Of a stretch of 60,000 bases of DNA, positions 25,377-36,381 are shown in pieces (within the stretch, counting starts at the first letter, position 1; each line of letters begins with the position of its first letter). This DNA comes from Polytrichum commune. Lineage: Eukaryota; Streptophyta; Polytrichopsida; Polytrichales; Polytrichaceae. The stretch lies in NCBI GenBank assembly GCA_950295325.1, contig OX485806.1:10480001-10540000 (forward strand). The letters are read 5' to 3'. Both the position numbers and the translations under genes were made by a program. The notes under the pieces were generated by a model, which searched no databases, was not told the origin of the DNA, and saw only the letters and a list, made by a program, of their open reading frames with translations.

Positions 25377-26573
25377 TCACAACTTCTTCACGACAAATTC
25401 GACCACCCCAGCCTTCGTAAACAACAACGTGTCGCCCAACTTGAGCCCGTTCGCGGTGCAGAAGCCCGCCCACCCCTGCGTGAAGGAACAAAAGGTATGC
25501 CTCCCGAAAGTGTATGTGACGCTCTTCACCGTCCACGGCGACAACGGGCCTCGGAGAATGTACCAGGTTCCATTGAACCCCTCCAGACCCTGTTCGCGCC
25601 AATACGCTGCTGGGATGTCCTGCGACCACCCCAAACCAACACTCACGGCCTTATTCCTCAGCGCCCTATCCGAATGCACCTCCCGACAGAATCAAAACCC
25701 ACATAGCAACAACTCTAACGAATGCACCTCCCGACAGGGTCAAAACCCACCAAAGCAACAAATCCCCGAAAATGCTGATAAGCTTCCGACATATACATCG
25801 TCCACGCAAAAACTACTTACCAGTCGGCTGGACGCGCACTTCTTCGTGTGCGTCTTGCAAAGTGTCTTTTGAAACTGGGGCCGGGCATCGCCGCTGACTT
25901 CGTGGAGGGCGGGCCGAGGCTGGTGATCGGGAACCTGTGTGTCAGTCTCCCACTGCTCTCTAGATTCACACGCAAGGGTGCTGGACGCCGGAAGGTGCTG
26001 AAAGGGGTGCGGGGAAGTCAGAGCACTGCGGCGGTGGATCCCGACCACCAGGCGCCTTTTGTCAACCACCTCGAACGTCAACAGCGAACCCAGCCCAAGG
26101 CCCTGATCGCTCATGAAGCGAGCCCACCCCTCGCTGACGCTCACTGCTGACACCCCCCGCCGCATATCTGGGAACTGCCTGAATCGCAAGGGCCATTCTT
26201 TCTGACTGGATATGGACGTCACCAGCGCGCAGTGATCTTCGCTTGGCCAGCCTGTCTCGGTGGTGAAGCTCGCAGGAATTTCCTGCGTTTCACCCGGACA
26301 CAAAGGTCCACTCACCGTTAGAACCCACCCGCCTCTACATGACGCATCCCAATCCAGACTACAAACCCGCCTGCGGGGAGCACCCACACATACACCGCAA
26401 GATTGGACAGTCTGAGGCTTCAACACGTAATGCAAACGCAAGGGTTTTGGGAGTCGAACAAAACATACCAGTTTGTAGCGCTCCGATTTGGACTTCACTG
26501 TCAGGGCGAAGTAGCTCGCATTGGCTTCGTCCAGCTCTCTCATCGCCTCCGCATAGCTCCCTGAACAAGCCAT
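25377..26573 (-). CDS. Protein with two plant B3 DNA-binding domains, inside the piggyBac element
   Basis: Three exons: 26573-26469 (35 codons), 26282-25821 (154) and 25679-25377 (100 plus TGA), all phase 0 with GT-AG introns, giving 289 residues. Start MACSGSYAEAMRELDEANAS. The first B3 domain is split by intron 1: YFALTVKSKSERYKL joins EIPASFTTETGWPS, then EWPLRFRQF, VSEGWARFMSDQGLGLGSLL and TFEVV, the REM/VRN1-type B3 pattern of a strand, I-P-x-x-F, G-W-x-x-F and G-x-x-L-x-F. The second is DIPAAYWREQ ... GTWYILRG ... FTQGWAGFCTANGLKLGDTL then LFTKAG. A Ser/Pro-rich linker with basic residues lies between them. B3 domains bind DNA in plant nuclei, so a role in recognising element ends or in regulating the element or host genes is inferred. 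A 48-bp tandem duplication covers the acceptor of exon 3; the upstream copy would run into a stop, so the downstream acceptor is chosen. No disabling mutation seen. Confidence 0.8.
25671..25766. repeat. 48-bp tandem duplication over a splice acceptor
   Basis: CGAATGCACCTCCCGACAG begins at 25671 and again at 25719, each followed by GTCAAAACCCAC or ATCAAAACCCAC. On the minus strand each copy carries the intron end TGTCGGGAG|GTGCATTCG of the B3 gene. Confidence 0.85.
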
Positions 26574-27969
26574 GGCTTGCGTCCTGTTCCAAGTCGTGAT
26601 GATCATGCACCAGGAATGTGCCCTCTCGCCGCTTGACCTCAGCAACAAAGATAAACACAGGTCCTCAATGTCATGACAACAAAAAGATGTGCGAATGGTG
26701 AGCTCAGGTATGGACCCCCTGACAAATACCCAGGGGCGGTGGTTAGCATTAAACCCAGCCACCTTGTCGCAAGCGATCACACTAACTCAGCGCGCAAAAA
26801 CCCTACTCCTCATGCAATAAGTGACGCCCACAATGGTGAGCATTGGTGAGCACGGGCGGACAAGTACACTGAGCCAAACGTTAACATTATGGCCAAATCT
26901 GGCCATATCACCACAACATCATTCACCCCTGTGTCACTTCGACCATGAGTGCCGGCCACATGGTCGGCGGAGCATTCATAACTCCATCCACTTGAGTGTC
27001 AGGCGGGTACAGGCCAGGAGTACGCTCAGGGGTCACAATCCACGATGGGTCGAGCAACGGGCAGGTGATTCAGCAGAGACCTGTAACGACCACCCCCCTC
27101 AGGTCCTTACGGCAATTAATTTCCCCAGTCCTCCGAGGCAGTTTGGGTTCGACAGCTGCACGAGCCCGTCTTCCAGATACAGCACCCCCTTTGCACATGT
27201 TGCTAGCATATTGCCGTCCAACAGGTCCCCCTTACGCTGCCCCTGTGTGGACCCCTACACTGATCCTGTCGGGGAACAGTCCATTCACAAATGAGGCCAC
27301 ATAGACTGTGCTAACAACCCTGCCTCGAGCCTAAGGAATGCAGTTCAACACCCTGGCAGGTTGGTTATGTCCACGACTGCTGATTGGCGTCAGGGGGCTC
27401 CCGGCCGTCGGCACCCTTCCCCCACCTGTCTATCACTCACCCCCTCCTCACACGATTCTGTAACATAAAAGGTTAAATTCAACATCAGAGGTGGCAATGC
27501 TACATTTACAAGGTTCAGCATTTACAAGCAGATTCCCAGTCCAGTTTCTGGGACGCGGCAAAGGAAGGGATGTGACGGGAAGTTACAAAAATCTCCACAA
27601 ATGTAGCGCAGAGTGAGATCGAACAAGACCGTCAGTGAAGTACAAAACGACCGTCATGGAGTCCAAAATGCCCCTCAGTGTGAAGTCCTTCACCAGGGAG
27701 TCCACACATCCGCGAACACGAGTCCAAACATATCTATCACATAGTCCATTTGCTCACAGTGCCATTGACCTGCGAGCCAACCCTTTTCCATTCGAAGATG
27801 AATCACAGCGACCACCTGCGGTGCCGGGGTGTATCGGACTGTCCGCACTTGCTCACAGCAGATGACATGTCCACGCCGACCACCAGCACCGTATCCCCTC
27901 CTGTCCATTCAGAGGCTCCATCCTGCACCAACAGAAGCACGTCTCCAGCGTTGGTCAACATATCATCAT
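26574..27969. other. Spacer between the B3 gene and the transposase
   Basis: Presumed promoter and 5' leader of the B3 gene plus the 3' region of the transposase. Plus-strand open frames here (26821-27304, 27635-28193) show no motif and partly lie opposite the transposase; GC-rich DNA has few stops, so they are not called. Confidence 0.45.
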
Positions 27970-29700
27970 CTAACGAATTCCACCTATGCCCTCGTGTTGT
28001 GCCTGGTAGCATGCTTCCGGGCACATCCACTTATCCCCACACGATCTGCAGAACCACCTCTGCACACGGCCACAAATCACACATCGCCGCTTTAGCGATG
28101 ACCGAAAGAGAGTGTGCACAGTGGGGGGTCGTCGAAGCCTTGGTTCAGAACGGGCACGCCCTCTTCGGCGGGCCAGGATTGCCTCAGCTGTGAGGTGCTT
28201 TCCCACAGCAATCTTGAATGCCAAATGCGATGAGACTGGCAATCCGAGGTCTTCCATTTGCTTCACCCATGTCATGTAGGAGTTGACCATCGTCTGGTCA
28301 ACGACAAAGTGAAAGATCTTCACCCACCACTTGTGGCACCTCAGCTGCGACGAATAGTTACCTCGTAGCTGATCCGTAACATCAACTCCGCGCATGTACT
28401 CGACGTACTGCCGGTGCATGGGAGACGAAGGCACCATCAGTTGGCCATGCAGCCCCGGAATTCTTCGCAGAACTTTGGTGTTCGGTTCCCACGGTGCGGC
28501 CGCAGTGCTCAGGAGCGTCGCCAGTTTCTTATCCTGCCATGATATGACGCCCATTTGCCGATGGACGTGGTTCCAGATGACCATGGACCCCCGCACATTG
28601 GAGTCTGGTTCCCGGTAGAGGCCACCAGGTAGGTTCTTGCTGGTGCGGCGGACGGTGCCCGTGGCCCAGATTCCCTTGCACATAAGCTCGTGGAAAAGAT
28701 TCACACTCGCAAAGAAATTATCAATAACCAAACAATGGCCCCGGTTTTCTAGCCCCCTCACCATCCGTTCGACCACGTGGTAGCCCAGCCCGTGAGACCC
28801 CGCTCCTGTTCCCTCTCCGAAGTAGACCTCCATCTGCCAAACGAACCTGCTCTTGGAGCTCGCTAACAACCACACCTTGATTCCAAATCGGACCGGCTTG
28901 TCAGGCATGAACTGCCTAATGAAACAGTAGCGCCCTTTGTACGGGATGACACACTCGTCCACAGTGATCTCCCTCTCGAGGTTATAAATTTCCTTTGACA
29001 CCGTGACGAACATTTCAACCAACCACCTTGTCTTCACAATCCTATCAAACCTAGGGTCATTCACATCCCTTACTATACTATTGTTGTCCACTAGATGCAA
29101 ACATCGCATGATCTGCTCCCACCTCCCCAGAGACATGATGGACGATATAAGCTAACAGTACAGGAATGGTTGGCTTCGCATCCAATATTGCTGCACTGAT
29201 GGTAGACGTTTGCAACCCATCAGTATGCATATTCCCAGCCATCCCCGTATATCGGCGCGATTCACATCTTTCCACGTCGGTCCCCCTTTGCTTCGTGGCT
29301 CCTCATTCTCTACAGGTGGCAGGATTGCTCTGGCATACCTGTTAGTCTCCACCACAATCCGGTCCACACATGCATCGGTCCAGTATAGATTGAAGACTGT
29401 ATGTGGCTGGGGGACTCCCTCTGTATTTCGGGACTTCAACCCTGGCGTGGGGCCCGTGAAGTTGTCCCTGGTCCTAACAAAGTCCACGCTGCTAGAATTC
29501 CATGAGTCCTTTCGGTAGTATTGAGCCAGCTGCTCACTGTCCATGTGGACGGGTGCGAACGACTCGGGGCTCATGCACCATGACTCCAGGCCAGGTGTGC
29601 GTGGCTCACCCTCATCTAAATTGTCAACTTCGAAGTCCGATTCAGAGCTTTCTATGGTGTCCCCGAAATCTGGGAGCCAGTCTTCCCCACTTGAGGATGT
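27970..29700 (-). pseudogene. piggyBac transposase (DDE_Tnp_1_7 + C-terminal Cys-rich zinc-binding tail), one internal stop
   Basis: Cut-and-paste transposase of the piggyBac (PGBD) family. One frame runs from a possible acceptor at 29700 to the stop at 27970, interrupted only by TAG at 29154-29152. N-terminal part: an acidic stretch (DWLPDFGDTIESSESDFEVD) upstream of the first Met at 29574, then ADIRGWLGICILMGCKRLPS. After the TAG: ISSIMSLGRWEQIMRCLHLV, then the three catalytic Asp motifs, EITVDECVIPYKGR, CLVIDNFFAS and YMRGVDVTDQ. The C-terminal tail CVICGRVQRWFCRSCG followed by MCPEACYQ is the Cys-rich zinc finger typical of the family. Spacing across the TAG fits the family without a gap, so a point nonsense change is more likely than an intron. 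The first exon upstream of 29700 is unresolved: a candidate, GVQYRSVIGQDSGKENVNPG near 29735-29805, would leave a 30-nt intron, which is too short. Either a dead copy or one relying on readthrough. Confidence 0.88.
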
Positions 29701-30784
29701 CTAAAGCATTCAGCACCGTAACACGCTTACCTTCAACGATCTGGGACCCGGATTGACATTCTCTTTCCCAGAGTCCTGGCCTATGACGCTCCGATACTGC
29801 ACCCCCTGGAAGGCGACGCACAAAAACGGGCAAAATTAGCGCGCACCAGGACGATATAAACAAAGATGAATATTGTGACCTGTCTAGGAATGAAAATCAC
29901 ACATCGCTCTAGCTCATGCGGGATAAACTGCACCCACACTACCTTGCACTTTCGGGGCCATGTCTGCCTCGGGGCTCCTCCTGTGCTCGCGGGCTGCGTG
30001 GGATTCAGGCCTCCTCCCGCTAGGCAAATTTCCTGGCCACGAAGGTTCTGTCAGTGGATGTGCAATGTTCGAACATCGACACTCATTCAGAAGTGCGGAC
30101 GCCAGCTCAAAAAACCCCTCCAGAACCAACACAAACACGGCTGAGAATTGTATAGCATGTCTTCGCGCCAATACACATGCTGTGACGGGAGCGAGCACAC
30201 ATACAAACCCTCACTATGCCCACATGTAATGAGACATTCTCCGAGTGTGTGACATAAACGTTACCATACAAAATATGCCAGTCATGTAAAGACAGAACCT
30301 CACGCCGCATGCACAAAGTCAAGGCACGTGATCACTATGTAGCAAACTTCCGGATAAGAGTCTTCACACGAAACCTGAGCCAAGAACCTCAGGTCGCATG
30401 TGGAGTCTGGAGAATCGAACAGAACGGAAGACATCTAAACCCAAGCACAGACAGACAACAGCGAAGACAACCAGGAAAACACCCGTGCGGGAGCAGGCTC
30501 CCCTCACACCCTTCATTTCAGCCAACATGTAAACAAGTCCATGGAAAATTGTGGATCCACACCCTTGACGTGTCCACAACGATATTCATTTGTGAAAAAC
30601 ATACAGGTTCAACACCCCGTTTTGGGAGTCGAACAAAACCCCACAACGCCTCCAAGCCGCTTCATGAACGGCACATGAGCAACGATCGGGTGATCGGCAC
30701 AGGGGATGCGTAAACCCACCAAGCCATTCCTCTTGATCACCCAGTGGTCGTAACTAAACCCTAAACCCCAGGCTGAAATAAGCA
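29701..30784. other. Upstream of the transposase within the piggyBac element
   Basis: Probably holds the transposase 5' end and promoter. At 30620-30639 it contains the 20-mer TTTTGGGAGTCGAACAAAAC, also present at 26445-26464 at the first intron of the B3 gene, and the 12-mer AGCCGCTTCATG at 30656-30667, repeated at 30879-30890. No domain found in either strand. Confidence 0.4.
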
Positions 30785-31689
30785 AGTATGTGAGACTGAC
30801 CTGCGGGGAGAGGATCGGCGACGATGCCGATCGGTCCTGGACGAGCACCGGCTGGGAGCCTCCCCGTGACATCCTCGCTAGCCGCTTCATGTCGCCCACC
30901 CTGATCTGGAAAAATGTGTCCTCGAAGAAGCTGCGTCACAATGTCTGGGAATCTGGTGCGCTCACACCAACCCAGGATTCGGGCGGCGTGTCTGTACCAC
31001 AACTATCTGCAACGTTCTTGGACACCGAAATTGCCCCTACGATTCCACCGGCTAGGGCGTGGTTGCGCGAGGAGTGCAGTCACATCCAGAAGTCGCACCG
31101 CCCGCAATGCGCCTTCCCTTGAAACCCCCTGCCCTGTGAACCACTTCTCCAACTCCACCTCCAAATAAACGCGCTCTGCGCTATTGCAGTTGCCTCCAAT
31201 CTCCATGTATACTCCTGCCAATCGCTGGAAGGATTCTGGAGTCTCAGAAATGGATCAACTCCACACATTGAATCTCTGTATAGGACAATCCGCCGCCACC
31301 AAGACGTCCTATTCCAAAACCGGGCATCCATTTTCCCCCCAAACCAAAATGAAGTACACCAGACGTGGTTGTCACAATCGCCAAAGTCGCCTCTACACAT
31401 CAACATTGCCGTGTTGATGCAGTCCGGATGACAAACAAACAAAAGATAAACAAATTCCCTAAACCCTAAACAATGTAGTAGTGGAGAAGGTGGAAGGCGA
31501 AGCAAACTCCAGGGAATGCACTTGGGCTCCCCTCGCCACACGAGCGTGTCCTTCCAACGACACTGACCGGCCGGGGCGGTCACCAACGGCATCCACAAAA
31601 TACGCTGCGTCAGCAGCCGGACTGTCCCGCATTACCCCGTATTCTACAGCGTTACCTCGGAGTACGTAGGAATAGTCAGTATACCTCAT
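30785..31689 (-). other. Unassigned coding-like segments, possible third gene of the piggyBac element
   Basis: Three minus-strand stretches look like exons. (1) From a Met at 31689: MRYTDYSYVLRGNAVEYGVM, then DAAYFVDAVGDRPGRSVSLE, open to 31459. (2) About 31240-31003: SFQRLAGVYMEIGGNCNSAE then RVYLEVELEKWFTGQGVSRE and ALRAVRLLDVTALL, amphipathic and helix-like. (3) About 30940-30802: FFEDTFFQIRVGDMKRLARM, then SRGGSQPVLVQDRSASSPIL, ending at CCGCAG|GTCAGT, a good donor. They share strand and composition with the transposase and B3 gene. I do not recognise the protein and cannot fix all junctions; (3) could instead be an upstream exon of the transposase transcript. Confidence 0.35.
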
Positions 31690-31853
31690 TCAAGTCGACA
31701 CAGACATCGCTACATGGCTCCGAAATTCGTGAAGTAAATCCTACAATTCGCCTCTAGTTAGTGCCGACATATGTGCAGGTCGACCAACCTCGAATTCACC
31801 GAATGGAGTTCATTAGTGGCTCATGTTAGAGAACCGTAGGCCAGTTTGGCCTG

Positions 31854-31869
31854 CAACCTCTTTTAAGGG
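31854..31869 (-). repeat. piggyBac right terminal inverted repeat
   Basis: Reverse complement is CCCTTAAAAGAGGTTG, followed outward by TTAA. It matches the left end with one mismatch. Confidence 0.93.
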
Positions 31870-31873
31870 TTAA

Positions 31874-33328
31874 ACCATGTATTCAACGCCATAAGCCCTC
31901 CTTCATCACCAAACCTTTGAGCTCAAACATGCATTACAAGCTCCCATTGCCTACGCACTTGAATTCCTAGCCACTCTTCAACTTACGTGTGCAAGAATTG
32001 CCCATACTCTATTTGCATTTCACAACCAAGTATGCCTCCTTTAACCGCTACAATTTCGTCAGTTTCTACCACCTTGTTTTGCACAACCCTCACCATCACC
32101 AACAATGCACACAAATTCAATGTTGGAACTTTGTATTCACATTTGAGAAATCGTTCCCATTTTTTATGTGCACTTGCTCAAGCACTTAGAATTTGTGTCT
32201 AAAGTGATCTCCCGATGTAGCCATATGTATGTGCAATAGCTTAAAGTGTTGGTTTAAGCACCCTCTATCTTAGTGTACATATCACATACGGGTGGAATAT
32301 GATACATGTGTGGGTGTCACAGTTTCCTATCTTTCAAGTCTCGTATAACGTCCTACCTAGATAGTTTCAAACCTAAAGAATCGAAGCTCTATTTTATTTC
32401 CCAAAACAAATTTCAGCAAACTTGAAAGAAATCAATAGTTCTCAAATCTTTAATACTTTCCGCTGCTAGATTGTTTAAAATAGGATTTCTGTAATTTTTG
32501 TTGTTTTATCGGAAGCAACCACGCAGGTAGGCCGGTATTCTTCAAGCTTGCTAAATGCACCATAGCATTTTCAATGTAAGGATTGAGCATCAGTGTTCAA
32601 TATTGAAGACTTCAACACCTGTCACATGCAATAAGGCCGTAATTTTTTTTTGGTTTGGGGGTGGCACTTCACAAAAATTTGCTCTGCGAAGTTCCACCCT
32701 TCACAGTGAAGGCCTCTCCAAAAACTACCTGTCATGAAATACAGTGGCTGCAATTTGCAAATTATAGGAACATGGTTGGACTTCAATCTTAGCATTCTAG
32801 CAGACACTTCCAAATTCCAATAATTTTTGTAATTTCAACTTTGCAGCTTCGACTCAGCAATGACTGCAACTTCGGCTTGGCAAGCACAACTATAAGTGAG
32901 CGTGGATTTTCCAAACAGAATTGGGTGAAGAGAGATCGTAGAAGTTGATTGAGACTTGAAACATTAGATGCATTGATACGAGTGTCATAATTATGCGGTC
33001 TTCCGATGGATAAAATGGATTGGGCTAGAAATTTTGACACTTGGAAATTGACCAAAAACCGGAGGGCTTGGCCTTTGGAGTGGGATGATGATTAAGTGCT
33101 TTATGTAGGGAATCGAAATAATTATAGTGCATCATTTTATTGCATGTACTTCTTAAATATAGTGAGACATCATATTATATTCAATACAAAACGGCCAATA
33201 CCGAGTTTTTGTTTTTGTGAAGTGTTGCAAAAAAGTTTGAAAGTTTGAGTGAAGTGTGATTATTTGAAAGCCCTTCACATTGAAATGCATGTGCACACTT
33301 TGAACTTGTACACTGATCCACACCACTG
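31874..33328. other. No gene recognised
   Basis: Return to AT-rich composition immediately after the transposon. Short open frames without motifs. Confidence 0.4.
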
Positions 33329-33559
33329 CTCGGGGAGAACCGGAAGTTAGTTGCAAATGAACCGGTTGAGTTTGAGAAATAACCGGTTGAAGTTGGAGAC
33401 TTCCGGAGACTTCTGGATCATTTTAGAAGAATCTAGAGAAGAATATACCTCAAATGAATAAAACAAAACCGGAAGATGATTTCAACATGTAACTGGTTGG
33501 ATTTAGAATCAGTAGGATCTTGACCGACTATATATGCCCAAAAACTTCCCGGGCACTGA
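33329..33559 (+). repeat. Dispersed 220-bp repeat, copy B
   Basis: Second copy of the repeat described at 21533-21750, in the same orientation, with small insertions such as a duplicated GACTTC(T/C)GGA near 33400. Confidence 0.7.
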
Positions 33560-36381
33560 TCCGCACCGTAGGTTGATGTTGGGCTTGGTAGGCCCATGTC
33601 GGCCCAAAAAAAATTGGTTGATAAAAGGTTATAGCACTATGTAATTCCAAAGTCACACTATAGTAGAGGCGTTTATAACTGATCATTTAAGATATTATGT
33701 GCCGGATCTAGAGAGGTATAAGGTGGTGCAAATATTTCCCGTGTAGGAAAAAAATCATGAGGACTGCAATTTGTTTTGGTAATTTTGTTCTTTAAATTGA
33801 AGTCATTATGGATTTTTTAAGTTAGAAGTTGGCCTGAACATATTACCAATGTCTCAAGTCTGCCATAATTGCTCATTTTGTGAGGAGCTTCAACACTTAC
33901 AACTAGGGACATGTGGCATGGCGCTATTAGTTATGGTCTAAGCAAAATTTAGTTCCAACATGATACAAATATCAATATCCTATAGATTACCAATGAGGTT
34001 TTGGTCAGGAATAGGTGGCTCGACTCTAATAGGACAAGTTAGTGTATAATAGAGGCGCATATTCCCGGTCAAGTGCCCATTAGAAATCTACAAGGTACTG
34101 TAAATTCGATCACGTTGGGACTCAATTTCGATCAAGCTGGGTCTCAAACACGTTTCTTGGTTTTGAGTGCTAAACTAAGGAAGAATGAGCAGTTTTGACA
34201 AACTTTATACATTCAATAATTTGTTCAAGCCAACTTTTGGCATAAAAAAACTAGAATAATTTCAGTTTAAGGAATGATGTTACCGAAAATTTTGAAATCC
34301 TCCCGATTCTATCTTCCTACATGGAAAAAAAATTACACTGCCTTTATACTTCTCCAAATCTGTCACATAATCTTGTAAGTGATCGGTTATGGGTGCCTCT
34401 ACTCTAGTCAATGGAGAATATGTGGGACATCTATATATCTAAATAAAAGTTAGGTGTTGGTGACGAGGTGGGGCCTGCTTTTTGCCACATCACTGGGGGA
34501 TGAGTATCGGCTGTAATTGAGAGTATAAAGCATTGCTCAACTCATGTGAGATCAAGGCTCCTCCATGTTTTAAATTTTCATCGAATAACCCTTACACACG
34601 ATGAAAGTCCGATTTGGGCTTCTTATAGATACTAATGAGAGCTTGTTGTTTTGCAAGATTATCTATTCTTCGTGATACTTGGACATGTGAAGTAACTTGC
34701 TAGGGGTTTGATAAATATTTTGTATCATCTAATATAAAGAACGGATACATAAGTAGCATGGACGTACTAAAAGTATATGAACACAAACTATATGGTCTTA
34801 TTGTGGGCACTTCCCACTCCACCTAAAAAGTCAATTGTTGGTTTAAACTAAGAAGTGTCTCATCATGTTAGCAATTGTGAGTCATGAAGATTGTCGTTTC
34901 AAATTTCACAACCAAATTTGAAATGCCATAGTGAAGAATCTCACTCTCTTTTACTGATGACATAGGTCTATCCAAATGTGTTAAATGTTGCATCTAAGAG
35001 AATGTCTATGTGTCAAGCACACACTCCATCATGACATATGTCATTTTTGGTATATAAATTTGTATACCACTTAAATGTTAGTGTCCCTTAAAGAGGAGTG
35101 ACTTCATATTAAGGCCCACATACCATAACATGCATGTTCCTTCACATGATGTTTGCAAATAGTTTTACAGACCTTAGGGATGTGTACATCATAGCTTGTA
35201 TCAATGAAATTTTGACTCTATTTATGTTCAGGAGGGGGCAGGGGCCGTGTTCCAAAACTAGAGTGCAATGTATACTTTGGGATGAGACCCTAATTTTTTT
35301 TAATATTATTATTTCTCAACGCTTTGTCTTACTAACCTAGATGTTGCATTTAGTGTGTGGTGACTTTTCTAGGGACACATCTTATGATGTAAGTTCACAA
35401 GTGTTGTCATGGATGAAATCATTGCCAATTATTGAGATATCGTTTGGTACATTTGCATCCTAACATGCATGTATTGAAATATTGTCATGGATGATTGAAA
35501 TATGAATGAAAATTCACATAGTAAGTGAAAATAGTTGCAATATTGTAAATATATAATGACCAACTCTTTTAACAAGGAATAACAAATAATGTAAGGTTTA
35601 CATTTAGTGTTGGTGACACTACATGGGTTGTTTACAATTGGTATTATGCAAAACACATTGAATTGGTGGCACTAAATACAATATGTAGTGGAGTCCATGG
35701 CAAAGTTGTGATTCTTCTTCTTTCATGATGGAATAAGGAAGGTGAATGGGTTATGATTTTATTGAAGGGTCCTTTGAGCCCACTCACAATAGGGGGTCGG
35801 CCCACATATCATTTAGCACAATTTGATATCAATGAATTGGACCCTTAATTCTTATTATCCCTATGATATTTCATATTTTCAAGATGAGTTATAAAGTAAG
35901 ATTTGCAACCTTGCTTTATGAAGCAACATTGCTAACACAAAGTCAATGAACACATTTGGATGATTGGACCTTTTAAATACAGTCACCAACTTCATAAATA
36001 AAATCAGGCATCATCTCACTCAATTTTGATATGAACGTCACATGTACCATCTACCTAGTAGAGTCTCATGCAACTCTCTCTGTCCCTCCTTGTCCTTTGT
36101 TAGCAAGTAAACCTCCCAAGAGTAGCATGAAGACTTAAGAGCGGTAAGTACACAACGATAAATTTCAATTTGCGCATGTGTCGTAATTGTAAGAGCTATA
36201 TTGTGTAGGTGGATCAATTCACTCGCTTCACATCCTTTGAAGGCTCCCCACATGTGGAGAATAAACAAGAGATTCAATTATGTAGTATCCACAACCTTAA
36301 TTATATTGGAATCTCCATTCAATTGTTTATGTCATGGTGTACCTACACAATGTACAAGCCGTTTGTGCACATAGGTTAAGC
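33560..36381. other. No gene recognised
   Basis: AT-rich DNA. Possible weak relative of the 20504 repeat at about 34870-35100. Several scattered ATTTAGTGT / ACACTAAAT words resemble the ends of the element at 37478-38061 but show no paired ends. Confidence 0.35.

Larger units (their letters stand above)
24398..31873 (-). mobile_element. Complete piggyBac-superfamily transposon carrying a B3-domain passenger gene
   Basis: The element spans 24402-31869 (7,468 bp), flanked by TTAA at 24398-24401 and 31870-31873, the invariant piggyBac target duplication. Left end CCCTTAAAGGAGGTTG; right end, read inwards, CCCTTAAAAGAGGTTG: 16-bp terminal inverted repeats with one mismatch, starting CCC as in the family. 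Content, all on the minus strand from the right end: unassigned coding-like segments (30785-31689), transposase (29700-27970), two-B3-domain gene (26573-25377). Base composition is clearly GC-richer than the AT-rich flanks and changes at the ends. The left subterminal region has a near-palindrome (CGTATACACG / CGTGTATATACG, 24643-24665) and a long G run (about 24673-24687). The clean ends point to a recent insertion, although the transposase has a stop codon. Confidence 0.93.

Noticed and set aside
25345-25872. 175-residue plus-strand open frame
   Set aside because: It lies antisense to the B3 gene exons; the minus strand has domain motifs and phased introns, while this frame has none.
26445-26464. 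GGGAGTCGAAC word resembling a tRNA T-arm
   Set aside because: No cloverleaf can be drawn around it; the word recurs at 30620 as part of a longer 20-mer.
27750-28193. 147-residue plus-strand frame
   Set aside because: It lies opposite the transposase C-terminus, which has the conserved Cys-rich tail and catalytic motifs on the minus strand.
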